Counted from the stretch's first letter, positions 7,319-17,073 are shown. The stretch is DNA of 51,208 nt from Spirochaetaceae bacterium (GCA_017614995.1 JAGAAX010000048.1:1-51208), one strand, 5' to 3'. Notes: a model not told the origin generated them from the letters alone. A program made the numbers and translations.

Positions 7319-8261
7319 AGCATTTCATTCCTTTAAAAGATTCTGTACTGCATTCGGCAGAGGCTTGTGCACAGCGCGGCGCAAACGGGCAGCCTGGCGC
7401 AGGGCGGGCAGGGTCTGTTACCTTGCCCGGAATCGAAATCAGCCTGCTTGTCGAATAATGTGTGCCGAAAGACGGCGCTGCGGCTAGAAGTGCCTGCGTG
7501 TACGGGTGTACAGGGCTTTTTGCAACCTGCTCCGTCTTGCCGCGCTCCATAATCATGCCGCCGTACATTACAAGCATTTTGTCGCTTATATGCGCAACAA
7601 GGTCGATGTTGTGGCTTATAAAGATTATGGAAATGTTTCTTGTCTTGCGCAATTGAAGCAGCAGCTCGACAATCTGCGCCTGAATCGTAACGTCAAGCGC
7701 GGTTGTCGGTTCGTCTGCAACTAAAAGCTCGCAGCCCTGCGCAAGCGCAAGCGCTATGCCTATGCGCTGAAGCTGACCGCCTGAAAACTGGTGCGGATAA
7801 TTTGCAAGGCGTTCTTCTGCATTTGAAAGCCCTGTCTCTTTTAAAAGCGCGGCGGCTTTCTGCATCGCGGCTTCTTTTGTAATGGCAGGGTCAATAACGC
7901 GGAAAGACTCAAGAAAGACAGAGCCGATATTCTGCAACGGGTCAAATGAACGTCCCGGCTCCTGAAAAATCATGCCGATTTTGCGTCCGCGGTAGTATTT
8001 CAGCTCTTTTGGCGGAAGCGCAAGCAGGTCTTTGCCGTCGTAAAACGCATGGCCTGTAACTGTGGCATTTGAACCCAAAAGTCCCGGAACAGCAAGTGTC
8101 GAAACGCTTTTGCCCGAACCGGATTCGCCTACAATGCCTAAGATTTCGCCTTTTTCAATGCTGAATGAGATTCCCCTTACAGCGTGAATGTCAATGTATT
8201 CTCTACCGCGCAGCACGTTAAATGTTACTGTGAGGTCTTTTACTTCAAGCAATGCGCTCAT
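7305..8261 (-). CDS. oppD: Oligopeptide-type ABC importer, first ATPase (OppD-like)
   Basis: Partner ATPase of the OppF-like protein. It shows GIVGESGSGKSVS (Walker A, about residue 41), FSGGQLQRIGIALAL (signature), LLVADEPTTALD (Walker B) and IFISHNI (switch His). The C-terminal PGCPFAPRC cysteine motif is typical of Opp/Dpp ATPases. The 318-residue length fits OppD. The start codon overlaps the permease stop by 4 bases and the gene runs into oppF with a 14-base overlap, so the complex is produced from one message at near-equal levels. Confidence 0.9.
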   Translation of the reverse strand: MSALLEVKDLTVTFNVLRGREYIDIHAVRGISFSIEKGEILGIVGESGSGKSVSTLAVPGLLGSNATVTGHAFYDGKDLLALPPKELKYYRGRKIGMIFQEPGRSFDPLQNIGSVFLESFRVIDPAITKEAAMQKAAALLKETGLSNAEERLANYPHQFSGGQLQRIGIALALAQGCELLVADEPTTALDVTIQAQIVELLLQLRKTRNISIIFISHNIDLVAHISDKMLVMYGGMIMERGKTEQVAKSPVHPYTQALLAAAPSFGTHYSTSRLISIPGKVTDPARPAPGCPFAPRCAQASAECSTESFKGMKCYERT

Positions 8262-9385
8262 TCTGAATCTCCGGCTGCGGCTGTATTCTGTGCTTTTTCC
8301 AGATTCTTAGCGCGCTTTTTCCGGCTGAAAAATTTCATCAGCTTGAACTGCGGAAACATGTTGTGGTACGGGTCGTAATAGTCGCGGAGAACGTCGCCCA
8401 CAAAATTGAACGCAAGCGTTACAATAAGCAGCAGCAGTGCCGGGTACAAAAGCCACGGATAATGCTGCAAGTTGTTCAGTGTAGAAATATCTCTGTTTAT
8501 AAGCGAGCCCCAGCTTACGGCAGGGTCTGAAATTCCAAGTCCGAGGTACGACAATGTCGTTTCGCTCATAATAAAGCCCGGCACGCTCAAGGCTGTGCTG
8601 ACTATAAGCAGGCTTGAAATCTGCGGAATTATATGCGCAAAAATTATGACGACAGACGGAATGCCTTCGAGCTGTGCGTTGAGGACGAATTCTTCTCTTT
8701 TAATGGAATGAACCATGCCTCTTATTGTGCGTGCGCTGCCCGGCCAGCCGACAAGCGCAAGAATTACGGTAATCACCATATAAGACTGTCCAGAATCCAT
8801 TGACGACGAAAGAATCGAGCGCAAAAAGAGAATCATATAAAGCCCCGGAATGAGCATGAAGAATTCGCAGATGCGCATTATTGCCCAGTCCGTTGTGCCG
8901 CCGTAATAGCCTGCAAGCCCGCCGAAAAGAATCGCCAGCACAAGCGAAATTGCCGTTGCTATAAAGCCTATTGTAAGCGAGATTCTGCTGCCGTAGATAA
9001 TGCGGCTGAAAAGGTCACGCCCTAAAGAATCTGCGCCGAGCAGAAAAACAGGGTAGCCGTCTGTTGTGCCGAACAAGTGCCTGTCGCATTTTAAGCCAAG
9101 AAATGTGTATTCTTCACCTTTTACAAAGAAGCGCACCTTGTGATAAAGCCCTTTTACCCTTGCGTATTTCCAGCCGACAGAGTTGATTACGCGGCATTCC
9201 TGCGCCTGTATTCCACCTGAAAAGCGTATGTTTGCAGGGTGATAAGTCTTGTCTGGAAACGAAGTCTGTGCTTTGTACGGCGCGGCGAACGGCGCAAAAA
9301 TCATTATAACGTAGAGAATGCAGAGTATGATAAACGAAACGTATGCAATCGGGCGTGTCCGCAGATATTTGAAAAACTCTTTCAT
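8258..9385 (-). CDS. oppC: ABC importer permease (OppC-like) with periplasmic insertion
   Basis: Inner-membrane permease forming half of the translocation channel. The first helix is at about residues 15-36. An unusually long hydrophilic stretch of about 90 residues follows before GADSLGRDLFSRIIYGSR, the usual start of the transport domain, and five more helices follow. The EAA coupling loop reads VLNAQLEGIPSVVIIFAHIIPQ near residue 225. At 375 residues it is longer than the roughly 300 of enteric OppC because of the insertion, which probably sits outside near the binding protein. The gene ends inside the OppD start and begins 3 bases after the OppB-like stop. Confidence 0.88.
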   Translation of the reverse strand: MKEFFKYLRTRPIAYVSFIILCILYVIMIFAPFAAPYKAQTSFPDKTYHPANIRFSGGIQAQECRVINSVGWKYARVKGLYHKVRFFVKGEEYTFLGLKCDRHLFGTTDGYPVFLLGADSLGRDLFSRIIYGSRISLTIGFIATAISLVLAILFGGLAGYYGGTTDWAIMRICEFFMLIPGLYMILFLRSILSSSMDSGQSYMVITVILALVGWPGSARTIRGMVHSIKREEFVLNAQLEGIPSVVIIFAHIIPQISSLLIVSTALSVPGFIMSETTLSYLGLGISDPAVSWGSLINRDISTLNNLQHYPWLLYPALLLLIVTLAFNFVGDVLRDYYDPYHNMFPQFKLMKFFSRKKRAKNLEKAQNTAAAGDSE

Positions 9386-9388
9386 CGG

Positions 9389-10486
9389 TTATTCCTTTCC
9401 GTAGCGGATGCGCGGGTCTACGAGTGCAAGCAGAATGTCGGCTATGACCATGCCTGCCAGAACCAAAAACGAAATGAACATGAGGTTTGCGAGCACAAGG
9501 TTGATGTCTTCCTGCAAAACTGCTTCATACATAAGGCGGCCGATGCCCGGATAAGAGAAGATAATCTCAAGTACGAGCGAGCCTGAAAAAAGACTTGCAA
9601 GCAGGTTTGCGCTGCCTGTAATGTACGGATTAAGCGTGTTTCTGAAAGCATGGGCAAGGTACACGCGCTTTTCAGAAATGCCCCTTGCGCGCAAAGACGT
9701 TATGTAAGGCTGACCGAGCTGGTCAAGCATGGTTGCGCGTATCATTCTAAGCGTGCCGCCGATTCCGCCTAAAAACGAAGCAAGCAGCGGCAGAAAAATG
9801 TGGTGCATATAGCTGAAAACAAATTTTACAGGCGCTTCTGTTATGGGAAACGCCGGATACGCTGTAATCGGAAAAAGCCCGGTTACTGCGGCAAAAAGCT
9901 GTAGCAGAATCAGCAGAAGAATGCCCGGCACTGCATGAAAAAAGAGCGAGAAAAAAGTGACAGCAACATCTGCCGCAGTGCCTGCCTTGCTTGAAAAGTA
10001 CACGCCGAGCAAAAACGAAAAAGTCGTAATAAGAATCAGCGAAATCAAATTCAGCGTCAGCGAATTCCATATACGCGAACTTATAAGAAAAGAAACCGGC
10101 GCGCGCGAAATAAGGCTTGTACCGAGGTCGTGGTGTATGACGACACGCTTTAACCAGCTAAAATACTGAACGTAAAAAGGCTTGTCGAGCCCAAGCTCAT
10201 GGCGTGTCTGTTCGTATTTATCAAAGTTTGTAGCTTGCAGAGTCTGTGCGTTGCCGGCAGGGCCTTCCGCAGAAGAAAAGACCTGCTGCATCATAAGGCG
10301 CGTAACAATGTCGCCCGGTGCAAGCTCCATTAAGCCGAAAACGGCAAAGCCCAAAAAGAACAGAATAAGCACCATCGTTATCAGTCTTGAAACGATAAAA
10401 GACCAGAGCGGCGACTTTTTTCTGAAATTCAGCCATGGAGAAGCCGCTGCGTACATTATGCGCTTAATATTATTTAAGGTAGACAT
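9389..10486 (-). CDS. oppB: ABC importer permease (OppB-like)
   Basis: Second channel subunit, pairing with the OppC-like protein. The N-terminal helix (about residues 30-50) is followed by MELAPGD, the family's conserved periplasmic start. The FDKYEQTRHELGLDKPFYVQYFSWL segment is the usual OppB signature, and the EAA loop reads TSLRARGISEKRVYLAHAFRN near residue 275. Six helices are apparent. The gene overlaps the binding-protein gene by 17 bases. The length of 365 residues is slightly above enteric OppB. Confidence 0.9.
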   Translation of the reverse strand: MSTLNNIKRIMYAAASPWLNFRKKSPLWSFIVSRLITMVLILFFLGFAVFGLMELAPGDIVTRLMMQQVFSSAEGPAGNAQTLQATNFDKYEQTRHELGLDKPFYVQYFSWLKRVVIHHDLGTSLISRAPVSFLISSRIWNSLTLNLISLILITTFSFLLGVYFSSKAGTAADVAVTFFSLFFHAVPGILLLILLQLFAAVTGLFPITAYPAFPITEAPVKFVFSYMHHIFLPLLASFLGGIGGTLRMIRATMLDQLGQPYITSLRARGISEKRVYLAHAFRNTLNPYITGSANLLASLFSGSLVLEIIFSYPGIGRLMYEAVLQEDINLVLANLMFISFLVLAGMVIADILLALVDPRIRYGKE

Positions 10487-12296
10487 AGTCTGTGGTTGCC
10501 CCTCCCATAGGGTCGTAGTAAAGGTTTGTCTGATCCCATCTGTTGCTCAAAGCATAAAAACTTATAGGCCGCATTAGATAAATCAGCGGACACTGCTCAA
10601 GAATTATAGACTGATATTCGTCCCAGATTTTTTTAGCTTTATCGTGGTCTATAGTACAGCAGCCTTCATTATAGAGATAGTCAATGCGTGCTTCCCATTC
10701 TGTTGCAGGGCTTGGCTGCATCGGGTACCAGATGTGAAGCGGCGTGTTTGAAGGCCAGACATTTGAGCCCTGCGAAGGGAAGATAGATGTGCCGAGACTT
10801 ATGAACAAAGACTGCCAGTCGTAAGTTGAAGTCATCTGCTCTACAAGCTTTTGAAAGTCTGTTGTGCGCACGTTTATTTTCATGCCGACTTTCTGGGCTT
10901 CGTCTACTATAATAGAAGCAATATCAGAAGCAACAGGGCTTTCTGCTGTAACTGTAAGGTCAAATTCAACCGGTGTGCCGTTCTTGTCGCGGAGAACGCC
11001 GGTTTTGTCCTTTTTCATTCCGGCTTTTGCAAGAAGCTCCTCGGCTTTTTTGAGGTCAAAAACATACTTCAATGTAATTTCCTCGTTATAAAAAGCGTTA
11101 GGCTTCGGAAAGAGGTAAAGGCATGGCTCGGCAAGTCCGTTGTAAACCTGCGAGATAATGCGCTCTCTGTTTAGAAGGCAGCTCATAGCCTGGCGGAATT
11201 CTTTGCAGGTAAACCATTCGTAGTAGGGTTTGTCTTTATTTATTGGATTTTCGTTAAAAGTCCAGAGCGAAGCACCGTTTGTGCCGCCGTTGTTGTAGAT
11301 TGTGTATTTGTCGCCCTGTTTTTTTACAAGCTCGCTGATTTCTTCGGTTTTCGGGTTATAGTCTTCCTGCGAGCCTTCTTTGAACATAAGAAACTGCGTG
11401 TTTTTGTCAGGAACAATGCTCATAATCATTTCGTCAGGGTACGGAATAACTGTACCGTTTGCGTCTTTTTCCCAATAATAAGGATTCTTCTTATATACAA
11501 GCCGCTGACCGGACGTGTATTCAACAAGATAATACTTGCCCATTGAAGGAATTGTCTTTGGGTCAGCCGAAACGCTGAAAATTTTCTTAAGTCCTTCAAC
11601 ACCTTCTTTGTCTTTTACAGGCTTGAACACATGCATTGGCCCGAAAGAACCGTTGCAGTGCAGAAGCGGCTCTGCTGTTATGCGCGGAAAATGATACACA
11701 AACGTCAAATCGTCAATTTTTTCTATATCAACGTGCTTTATTGTGCCGTCTTCCATTGCCAGAAACTGTCCTGTATAGGCTGAAAGGTGAAGCTGCTCTT
11801 CGCCGTCAATTTCATCGTACCAGAAAACAGCATCATCGCTTGTTACTTTGATTTTCTTGTCAGAGCCGTAGTATGTCCAGTAGAGGTCGTCTCTAAGCGT
11901 GAAAAACACGTCCATTGTGCCGTCGGCTTCATGCACTTCTACGCGCGGCGCGGCGATATGCGGTTCCCATTCTTTTGTAGTGTAGTTATAGTCAATAAGA
12001 TAATCTGTAAGAAAGTTGAGCAGCGCATTTGTCTCGCCGTCGCCGTCTGCAACAATCAGATTAAATGTTTTTGGGTCAGACGTTATGCTGTCTTTCCAAG
12101 TGCCGCCGCTTTTGCCCGGGGCAAATTTCTGACCTTCCCATGGACGGTATTTTGTTTTTTCCAATAATTCTGCAACGCCGCTTGTACCATAGTTTTCAAT
12201 CTCTTCAAGCGAAAGTTCTTCCTGCTTATTGCAGCCAGAAAGCAGCAGAACTGCTGCAACAAAAATAAAACCAAAAACAAGACTAATTTTTCTCAT
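10470..12296 (-). CDS. oppA: Extracellular solute-binding lipoprotein (family 5, OppA-like)
   Basis: Captures the substrate outside the cytoplasmic membrane and delivers it to the OppBC-like channel. A lipoprotein signal is clear: MRKIS, a hydrophobic core, then LLLSGC with the lipidated Cys at residue 22. The mature 586-residue region has the family 5 features, including TSDDAVFWYDEI and the later CKEFRQAMSCLLNRERI segment. First in the operon oppA-B-C-D-F-macrodomain. At 608 residues it is longer than E. coli OppA (about 540). The ligand cannot be assigned, since family 5 proteins bind peptides, nickel or oligosaccharides. Confidence 0.9.
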   Translation of the reverse strand: MRKISLVFGFIFVAAVLLLSGCNKQEELSLEEIENYGTSGVAELLEKTKYRPWEGQKFAPGKSGGTWKDSITSDPKTFNLIVADGDGETNALLNFLTDYLIDYNYTTKEWEPHIAAPRVEVHEADGTMDVFFTLRDDLYWTYYGSDKKIKVTSDDAVFWYDEIDGEEQLHLSAYTGQFLAMEDGTIKHVDIEKIDDLTFVYHFPRITAEPLLHCNGSFGPMHVFKPVKDKEGVEGLKKIFSVSADPKTIPSMGKYYLVEYTSGQRLVYKKNPYYWEKDANGTVIPYPDEMIMSIVPDKNTQFLMFKEGSQEDYNPKTEEISELVKKQGDKYTIYNNGGTNGASLWTFNENPINKDKPYYEWFTCKEFRQAMSCLLNRERIISQVYNGLAEPCLYLFPKPNAFYNEEITLKYVFDLKKAEELLAKAGMKKDKTGVLRDKNGTPVEFDLTVTAESPVASDIASIIVDEAQKVGMKINVRTTDFQKLVEQMTSTYDWQSLFISLGTSIFPSQGSNVWPSNTPLHIWYPMQPSPATEWEARIDYLYNEGCCTIDHDKAKKIWDEYQSIILEQCPLIYLMRPISFYALSNRWDQTNLYYDPMGGATTDYVYLK

Positions 12297-12392
12297 AATG
12301 CTTAAGTTTGACGTGTGTTTAATGATTCGTCAACCCCGGACTTGATTTTGGCGGTTTTTTACAATCTTTTACAAAAAAGTTGTGGTTAAAAG

Positions 12393-12421
12393 TGGTTGTT
12401 AAATCACATAAGTGCTATACT
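12393..12421 (+). promoter_or_regulatory. Candidate promoter for chemoreceptor gene
   Basis: TGGTTG at 12393-12398 and TATACT at 12416-12421 are separated by 17 bases in the 225-base divergent gap between oppA and the chemoreceptor. The -35 is weak and the -10 is good. Nothing else recognisable lies in this gap. Confidence 0.4.
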
Positions 12422-12521
12422 CTATTAGATAAAAAAGTTCATATTATAAAGTGTGTTTGTTTAATAAAGTTTGTTTATCTTAATTTTTTGCTTGTATTTT
12501 GTTTTAGGAGAGCAAACATAA

Positions 12522-14597
12522 ATGAAGAAACATCTTTCACTTAGTTCGGAACTGTTAATCGGAACAATCGGCACAGTGCTGATTGTAGCATTATTCCTCT
12601 GCACATCATTCACAATCCTTACCAGCGGCATTCTCAAAAAGTCAACGGTAAGTTCCGTTGAAGAAACAATGGAAACTTTGAGCGAAGAAGTTTCCGGCAT
12701 TTTGTCAGAATACAATGACCTTGTAACAAACCTTGCCACTACAGTTTCTGTATTGAACAACCGCGAGCTTTTAACGCCTGTGGTAGAGCGCCTCGGCGAC
12801 CGCATGATGGAAGGCTCAATGCTGTATTATCAGACACTTAAGCAGCAGTGGGAAGGCGGCTACCTTATTACGAACATAGGCTGGCAGGCGCCGCCCGATT
12901 TTGACGCAAGCACACGCGAATGGTTCAAGAACGCTGTAAATAACAAGAAAGATGTTGTCTACACAGAACCGTACACCGACATGAACTCGGGAAAAATCTG
13001 CGTTACAATGAGTTACCGTGTTCTTGACGAAAGCGGCGCACAGCTTGGTATTGCCGCTGCTGACATTGTACTTGATGATTTGTCAAAAGCCGTAAAGAAC
13101 ATTAAATTTTCAGCTAACAGTAAGACACACATTATAAATCGCGAAGGTCTGTACATTACAAATGACGACTTTGAAGCCATTATGAACAAAAACTACTTTG
13201 ATGATGTTTCTTTCAAGACTTATTCAAAGCAGTCATATCTTGACGGCAATGCTAAGACATTTATAGAAAGAAACACCTTCTATGCCATTCATCCGGTAAG
13301 ATATACAAACTGGTTCATTGTTACAGACGGACCTATTTCTGATTATACAGGCGAATATACGCGCATGATTCAGCGCCTTATTATTGCGCTTGTTCTGATT
13401 CTTGTTGCGGTTATTGTTGTTATTGTTATTCTTGCAAAGCGGGTTTCTAAAAACTTTAAGGAACTTGCGAACGGCTGTTCATATATTGCGAACGGCGATT
13501 TTTCAAGAAAATACCGCAGCTATTTCACTACAGAAGCATCGCTTCTTGCAGAAGGCTTCAACACATTCTCAGAAAGACTTCAGAACATCATCAACAGTAT
13601 GAAGCACTCAAAGCAGTCTTTGACTGATGCCGGTATTTCGCTTAAAAACGGAACACAGGAAACTTCTGCAGCAATTTCGCAGATTACCGGAAGCATTAAC
13701 GGACTTGAGGGAAACATTGCCACGCAGAATACGAGCGTTGAACAGACTGCAAAGTCAGTACACAACATCATAGGAAATATTCATTCGCTTGAAAATCTTG
13801 TAGGCGCGCAGGCAAAGGTTGTGCAGGAAGCCTCAAGCGCTGTTGAGCAGATGATCGGCAACATAAGCGAGGTAAACCGCTCTGTTGATAAGATGGCTTC
13901 TTCATTCGGTGCGCTTGCCCAGGACGCAGAAAACGGCGCGGCTACACAGGCTCAGTTGAAAGAACAGATTTCAGAGATTGAGAACCAGTCAAAGCTTTTA
14001 AACGACGCGAACACAGCCATTGCAAATATTGCAAGCCAGACAAACCTGCTTGCTATGAACGCCGCAATTGAGGCTGCCCACGCAGGTGAGGCAGGTAAGG
14101 GTTTTGCCGTTGTTGCAGACGAAATCCGTAAACTTTCAGAAACTTCTACAAGACAGTCAAAGACTATCGGTGAACAGCTTAAGCACATTCAGGACGCAAT
14201 CAATACTGTCGTTGTTGCCACACAGCAGGGCGTTCAGGGCTACACAAGCCTTGCAAGCGAAATCCGCATGACAGATACGCTTGTACAGCAGATAAAAGCC
14301 GCCATGACCGAGCAGCAGGAAGGTTCTGTTCAGATTACCGGCGCACTCCGCAACTTGAACGACAGCACCGCAGAAGTTCGCGGTGCTTCTCAGGGCATGA
14401 CAGACGGAAGCCGCGTAATTATGGAAGAAATCGGTACATTGCAGCAGGAAACTGAAAAAATGCGCCAGAGTATGTCTGAAATGACGCATGGTGCAAACCG
14501 CATAGAGCAGATGGGTTCATCTCTTACAGAAATTTCTTCTGTAATGGAAAAATCTATCATCGAAATCGGCACACAGGTTGACCAGTTCGAATCGTAA
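12522..14597 (+). CDS. Methyl-accepting chemotaxis protein, dCache sensor
   Basis: A transmembrane chemoreceptor that signals to CheA/CheW. TM1 is at about residues 12-35. An extracytoplasmic double-Cache-like domain follows (about 40-280, with REWFKNAV and VVYTEPYTD segments typical of dCache_1). TM2 is at about 287-310, then a HAMP domain, then the long coiled signalling hairpin. The conserved tip includes [18 protein letters not shown] and [16 protein letters not shown]. There is no C-terminal CheR-tethering pentapeptide; the protein ends QVDQFES. A strong AGGAGA ribosome binding site precedes the ATG. A paralogue with a nearly identical tip lies at 24497-26551. The ligand is unknown, although amino acids or organic acids are common for this sensor type. 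Confidence 0.92.
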   Translation: MKKHLSLSSELLIGTIGTVLIVALFLCTSFTILTSGILKKSTVSSVEETMETLSEEVSGILSEYNDLVTNLATTVSVLNNRELLTPVVERLGDRMMEGSMLYYQTLKQQWEGGYLITNIGWQAPPDFDASTREWFKNAVNNKKDVVYTEPYTDMNSGKICVTMSYRVLDESGAQLGIAAADIVLDDLSKAVKNIKFSANSKTHIINREGLYITNDDFEAIMNKNYFDDVSFKTYSKQSYLDGNAKTFIERNTFYAIHPVRYTNWFIVTDGPISDYTGEYTRMIQRLIIALVLILVAVIVVIVILAKRVSKNFKELANGCSYIANGDFSRKYRSYFTTEASLLAEGFNTFSERLQNIINSMKHSKQSLTDAGISLKNGTQETSAAISQITGSINGLEGNIATQNTSVEQTAKSVHNIIGNIHSLENLVGAQAKVVQEASSAVEQMIGNISEVNRSVDKMASSFGALAQDAENGAATQAQLKEQISEIENQSKLLNDANTAIANIASQTNLLAMNAAIEAAHAGEAGKGFAVVADEIRKLSETSTRQSKTIGEQLKHIQDAINTVVVATQQGVQGYTSLASEIRMTDTLVQQIKAAMTEQQEGSVQITGALRNLNDSTAEVRGASQGMTDGSRVIMEEIGTLQQETEKMRQSMSEMTHGANRIEQMGSSLTEISSVMEKSIIEIGTQVDQFES

Positions 14598-14599
14598 GC

Positions 14600-14656
14600 A
14601 CAAAAACTTATGCGAAGAATATGAGGCTGCTTAGTTTATATTCTTCGCGTTTTGTG
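14600..14656. terminator. Bidirectional terminator-like hairpin
   Basis: GCGAAGAATAT at 14612-14622 pairs perfectly with ATATTCTTCGC at 14638-14648. An outer CACAAAA at 14600-14606 pairs with TTTTGTG at 14650-14656. It sits between the chemoreceptor stop and the convergent CPBP protease, and overlaps the protease stop codon. Confidence 0.65.
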
Positions 14657-15355
14657 TTTTTGGTTCCCGTACAATGCTATTGAAACCAAAACCAATGTAA
14701 TACCTGCCGCAATTGTGGAGCTTATGGACATAGCCGGGAAGTGCTCATGTTTCAGCATATATGTAACAAAAGCATTGGGAAGGTTTACAAAATATGCTAC
14801 AAACAAGTTGCTGCCTGAAAGTTTGTATGCAGCCGCAAAACTGATACCTACAGCAAACAGCAGTAAAATATCGCCAAAGCTGCGGAATCCCGGGTAGCCC
14901 AAATGATACAGCGAGAACATCATTCCTGAGACAATAATTGCAGCTAACCAGCCGAAGTGCTGCTCAATTCTAGTCTGTATAAATCCACGGAAAAGAAATT
15001 CTTCAAAGAACGTTGTCATAATCAGCGGAACAATTCCCATGTGCAGCAGGTGCCAGGGAATCTTTTCACCTGCAAGCATTTTTGGAATAAGCTGCCCGCC
15101 GGCAGAAAATGCTGTAAATGCTGTTAAAACAATGAACTGCCGCAGCCCAATCTTTTTAATTCCGACGGAAAATAATGTTGCATTTTCTTTCCGGAGGAAA
15201 TAAAGAAGTGCTAGAAAGCTGAATATAAATCCATATCCAAGATTATAAAAAACAAAGTATAGTACAGAATCTGGATTTGCATTTGCCAAGGCAACACAGC
15301 TTATTAACAGCGCCTCTAAGACAGCGCATAAGAGGACGAATTCAAGCTTTTTCAT
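14636..15355 (-). CDS. CPBP-family intramembrane glutamic protease
   Basis: A multi-pass membrane protein of the CAAX-protease/bacteriocin-processing (Abi) family. The catalytic motif EEFLFRG (EExxxR) occurs near residues 117-123. The second motif, with its histidine, is in MFSLYHLGYPG near residues 148-158. About seven hydrophobic helices are visible and the length of 239 residues is normal. Bacterial members have been linked to bacteriocin self-immunity and membrane-protein processing; the substrate here is unknown. It overlaps the upstream MerR-type regulator by 14 bases, so the two are co-translated and the regulator probably controls it. Confidence 0.88.
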   Translation of the reverse strand: MKKLEFVLLCAVLEALLISCVALANANPDSVLYFVFYNLGYGFIFSFLALLYFLRKENATLFSVGIKKIGLRQFIVLTAFTAFSAGGQLIPKMLAGEKIPWHLLHMGIVPLIMTTFFEEFLFRGFIQTRIEQHFGWLAAIIVSGMMFSLYHLGYPGFRSFGDILLLFAVGISFAAAYKLSGSNLFVAYFVNLPNAFVTYMLKHEHFPAMSISSTIAAGITLVLVSIALYGNQKHKTRRI

Positions 15356-16097
15356 TTTCAGCTAAGCCATAATAAACATCAACGGACATGTCTTTGTTGT
15401 AGACTTCGTAGACTTTGCCGGTAAGCTTAATCTGGTGCGCATCTGCATAGTTCTTTATGACAACATGCGCCCGGCTGACTTTTGAGAATCCTTCTGTAAA
15501 ATTTGTGTGCAGGCACTTTTCTTCAAAAACTTCGCTTGTGTCTGCACCAGAATAATTTGCAACAGGCAGACATGTTCTCATAGAAAAACCTTCTTTGGCA
15601 GCAAGACCGTCATAAACTACAAAATGATTTCCCGCTATGCTTATGCCTTCTCTGGAAGCTTTCTCGTATAGCTTTCCGACAGACATTCCAAGATTCTCTA
15701 GCTCGACATTCTCATCAATATAAAGGCAGCGGCATTTTTCAAAAGGACGGATATCCGGCGTGCATTCCGTAGTTCCATTTTGCGTCACAAATTCTTCATC
15801 TGCATTGGCAAGTTCCCTGGCTTCCTGTAGCCGCGAATCCATTTCGTGAAGCTTAGATTCAATAAGCTCTTTCTCGGCTGCCTTTCCTTTTAGAACAAGT
15901 TTTATTTCATATAAAGAAAGCCCGATTTTTCTGAGCTTCTTAATTTTTTCAAGAACCGCCAGCTGGCTTTCTTCATAATAATGGTAGCCGTTTTCTCCGT
16001 TGATAAAAGCCGGAACAAGCAGCCCCTCTTCATGGTAGATTCTGAGCGCTTTTCTGCCTACTTTTCCTATAATTGCAAATTGACCGCGTGTGTACAT
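15342..16097 (-). CDS. MerR-family regulator with effector-binding domain
   Basis: A transcription factor of the BmrR/TipA type. The N-terminal winged helix reads FAIIGKVGRKALRIYHEEGLL followed by NGYHYYEESQL, the usual MerR recognition region (residues 7-50). A coiled dimerisation helix runs to about residue 100. The C-terminal part (about 105-250) resembles a GyrI-like small-molecule domain, suggesting sensing of a hydrophobic or cationic compound. No metal-binding cysteine set is apparent. A perfect 28-base palindrome (16121-16148) sits 24 bases upstream and is a plausible operator. Its product probably regulates itself and the overlapping CPBP protease. Confidence 0.85.
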   Translation of the reverse strand: MYTRGQFAIIGKVGRKALRIYHEEGLLVPAFINGENGYHYYEESQLAVLEKIKKLRKIGLSLYEIKLVLKGKAAEKELIESKLHEMDSRLQEARELANADEEFVTQNGTTECTPDIRPFEKCRCLYIDENVELENLGMSVGKLYEKASREGISIAGNHFVVYDGLAAKEGFSMRTCLPVANYSGADTSEVFEEKCLHTNFTEGFSKVSRAHVVIKNYADAHQIKLTGKVYEVYNKDMSVDVYYGLAENEKA

Positions 16098-16120
16098 TAT
16101 TCACCTGCCTTTTTATGGAA

Positions 16121-16148
16121 ACCTAGAAAAACTTCAGTTTTTCTAGGT
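16121..16148. promoter_or_regulatory. Perfect 13-bp palindrome, candidate MerR operator
   Basis: ACCTAGAAAAACT at 16121-16133 is followed by two bases and its exact inverse AGTTTTTCTAGGT at 16136-16148. It lies 24 bases upstream of the MerR-type gene. The lack of a loop large enough for a good hairpin favours a protein-binding site. Confidence 0.55.
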
Positions 16149-16165
16149 AACTCTGAAAATGCGAT

Positions 16166-16198
16166 GTTTTAACTCTTGCTATTTTCAAGAGTTAAAAC
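16166..16198 (-). terminator. Hairpin at the end of the creatininase gene
   Basis: GTTTTAACTCTTG at 16166-16178 and its exact complement CAAGAGTTAAAAC at 16186-16198 flank a 7-base loop. The right arm contains the creatininase stop codon. No long T-run follows, so termination is probable rather than certain. Confidence 0.55.
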
Positions 16199-17073
16199 TC
16201 GCCGGCATCTTTAGATGCCATTATTCTTCTAACTTTGCCGAAAGCTTTTAAGAAACCGATATGAAGCGGAAATATCTTATATAAGAAATAATCATCATAT
16301 TTCTTGTAATCTGTTCTATTGTAAAAGTTTATCACAGCTTCGCAGATTGATTCAATGCAGTTCTGGTTAAGCTCTCGCCCGATTTCTTTTGAAGCAAATC
16401 TCGGCATGCCTATATGTCCGTATTTTCCCATCGCGGCAATTTGCTTTTTCTTAAAAATCATGTCTCTGTCAGAAATGTCAGAATCGGGTAAATCCTTGTA
16501 TCCGTCACGCACAAAATTCGCGTCAATATCCAATAAGCTTGAAGTTTCAACCCAACCGGCATGAAAATCGTTTCCGTGTTCAGCTTCAAGTTTTTTGATT
16601 TCTTCAGAAGGCTCAACGCCGGCTCCCATAAAAATTGAACCCATCGGTGCTATAGCGCAGATTCCATGTTTTTTATTGATTTTTCTGACCGCTTTTGTTA
16701 CGGCAATCTGATGATTCGGGTCTGCATGTGAAGCGATAACAACAATGTGCTTAAAGCCCATAAATCTGATGCTTTCAAGAATTTCATACGCTGTTTCATA
16801 AGTTGTCTTCATTGAAAAATGAATTGAACCATAAAATTCGTTTACTGATGCTGCCGCTACCGGAAAAGGCGGAAGATAGTAACATTTAACAGAGTTTTTC
16901 GCCTCAAGTTCTGCCATTGCGCCCCGGCTCCAGTTCTCGCCTTCAATTAAATCTGTTGCAAGCGGAAGACACCAGCCATGCTCTTCGATTGGAGCCATTA
17001 CAATAAAAGCGATGCTTTTTTCTTTATCAACCGCTTTAACCTCTTTCCAAGTCATTAAGCTTAAATCTTTCAT
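16192..17073 (-). CDS. Creatininase-family amidohydrolase
   Basis: A metal-dependent amidohydrolase of the creatininase fold. Metal ligands are visible in PIEEHGWCLPLATD (Glu, His and Asp, about residues 28-41), VIASHADPNHQ (about residues 111-121) and DFHAGWVETS (about residues 170-179), the three conserved blocks of the family. At 293 residues it is slightly longer than creatininase (about 260). Family members act on creatinine, formamidopyrimidines or peptide-like bonds in cofactor maturation, so the substrate is open. It stands alone, with its own terminator-like hairpin and a tandem repeat upstream. Confidence 0.82.
   Translation of the reverse strand: MKDLSLMTWKEVKAVDKEKSIAFIVMAPIEEHGWCLPLATDLIEGENWSRGAMAELEAKNSVKCYYLPPFPVAAASVNEFYGSIHFSMKTTYETAYEILESIRFMGFKHIVVIASHADPNHQIAVTKAVRKINKKHGICAIAPMGSIFMGAGVEPSEEIKKLEAEHGNDFHAGWVETSSLLDIDANFVRDGYKDLPDSDISDRDMIFKKKQIAAMGKYGHIGMPRFASKEIGRELNQNCIESICEAVINFYNRTDYKKYDDYFLYKIFPLHIGFLKAFGKVRRIMASKDAGEF

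Noticed and set aside
6923-12280. Antisense ORFs across the importer operon and similar long antisense ORFs in the redox operon
   Set aside because: They lie opposite well-supported genes, show no family motifs and reflect codon bias of the true strand.
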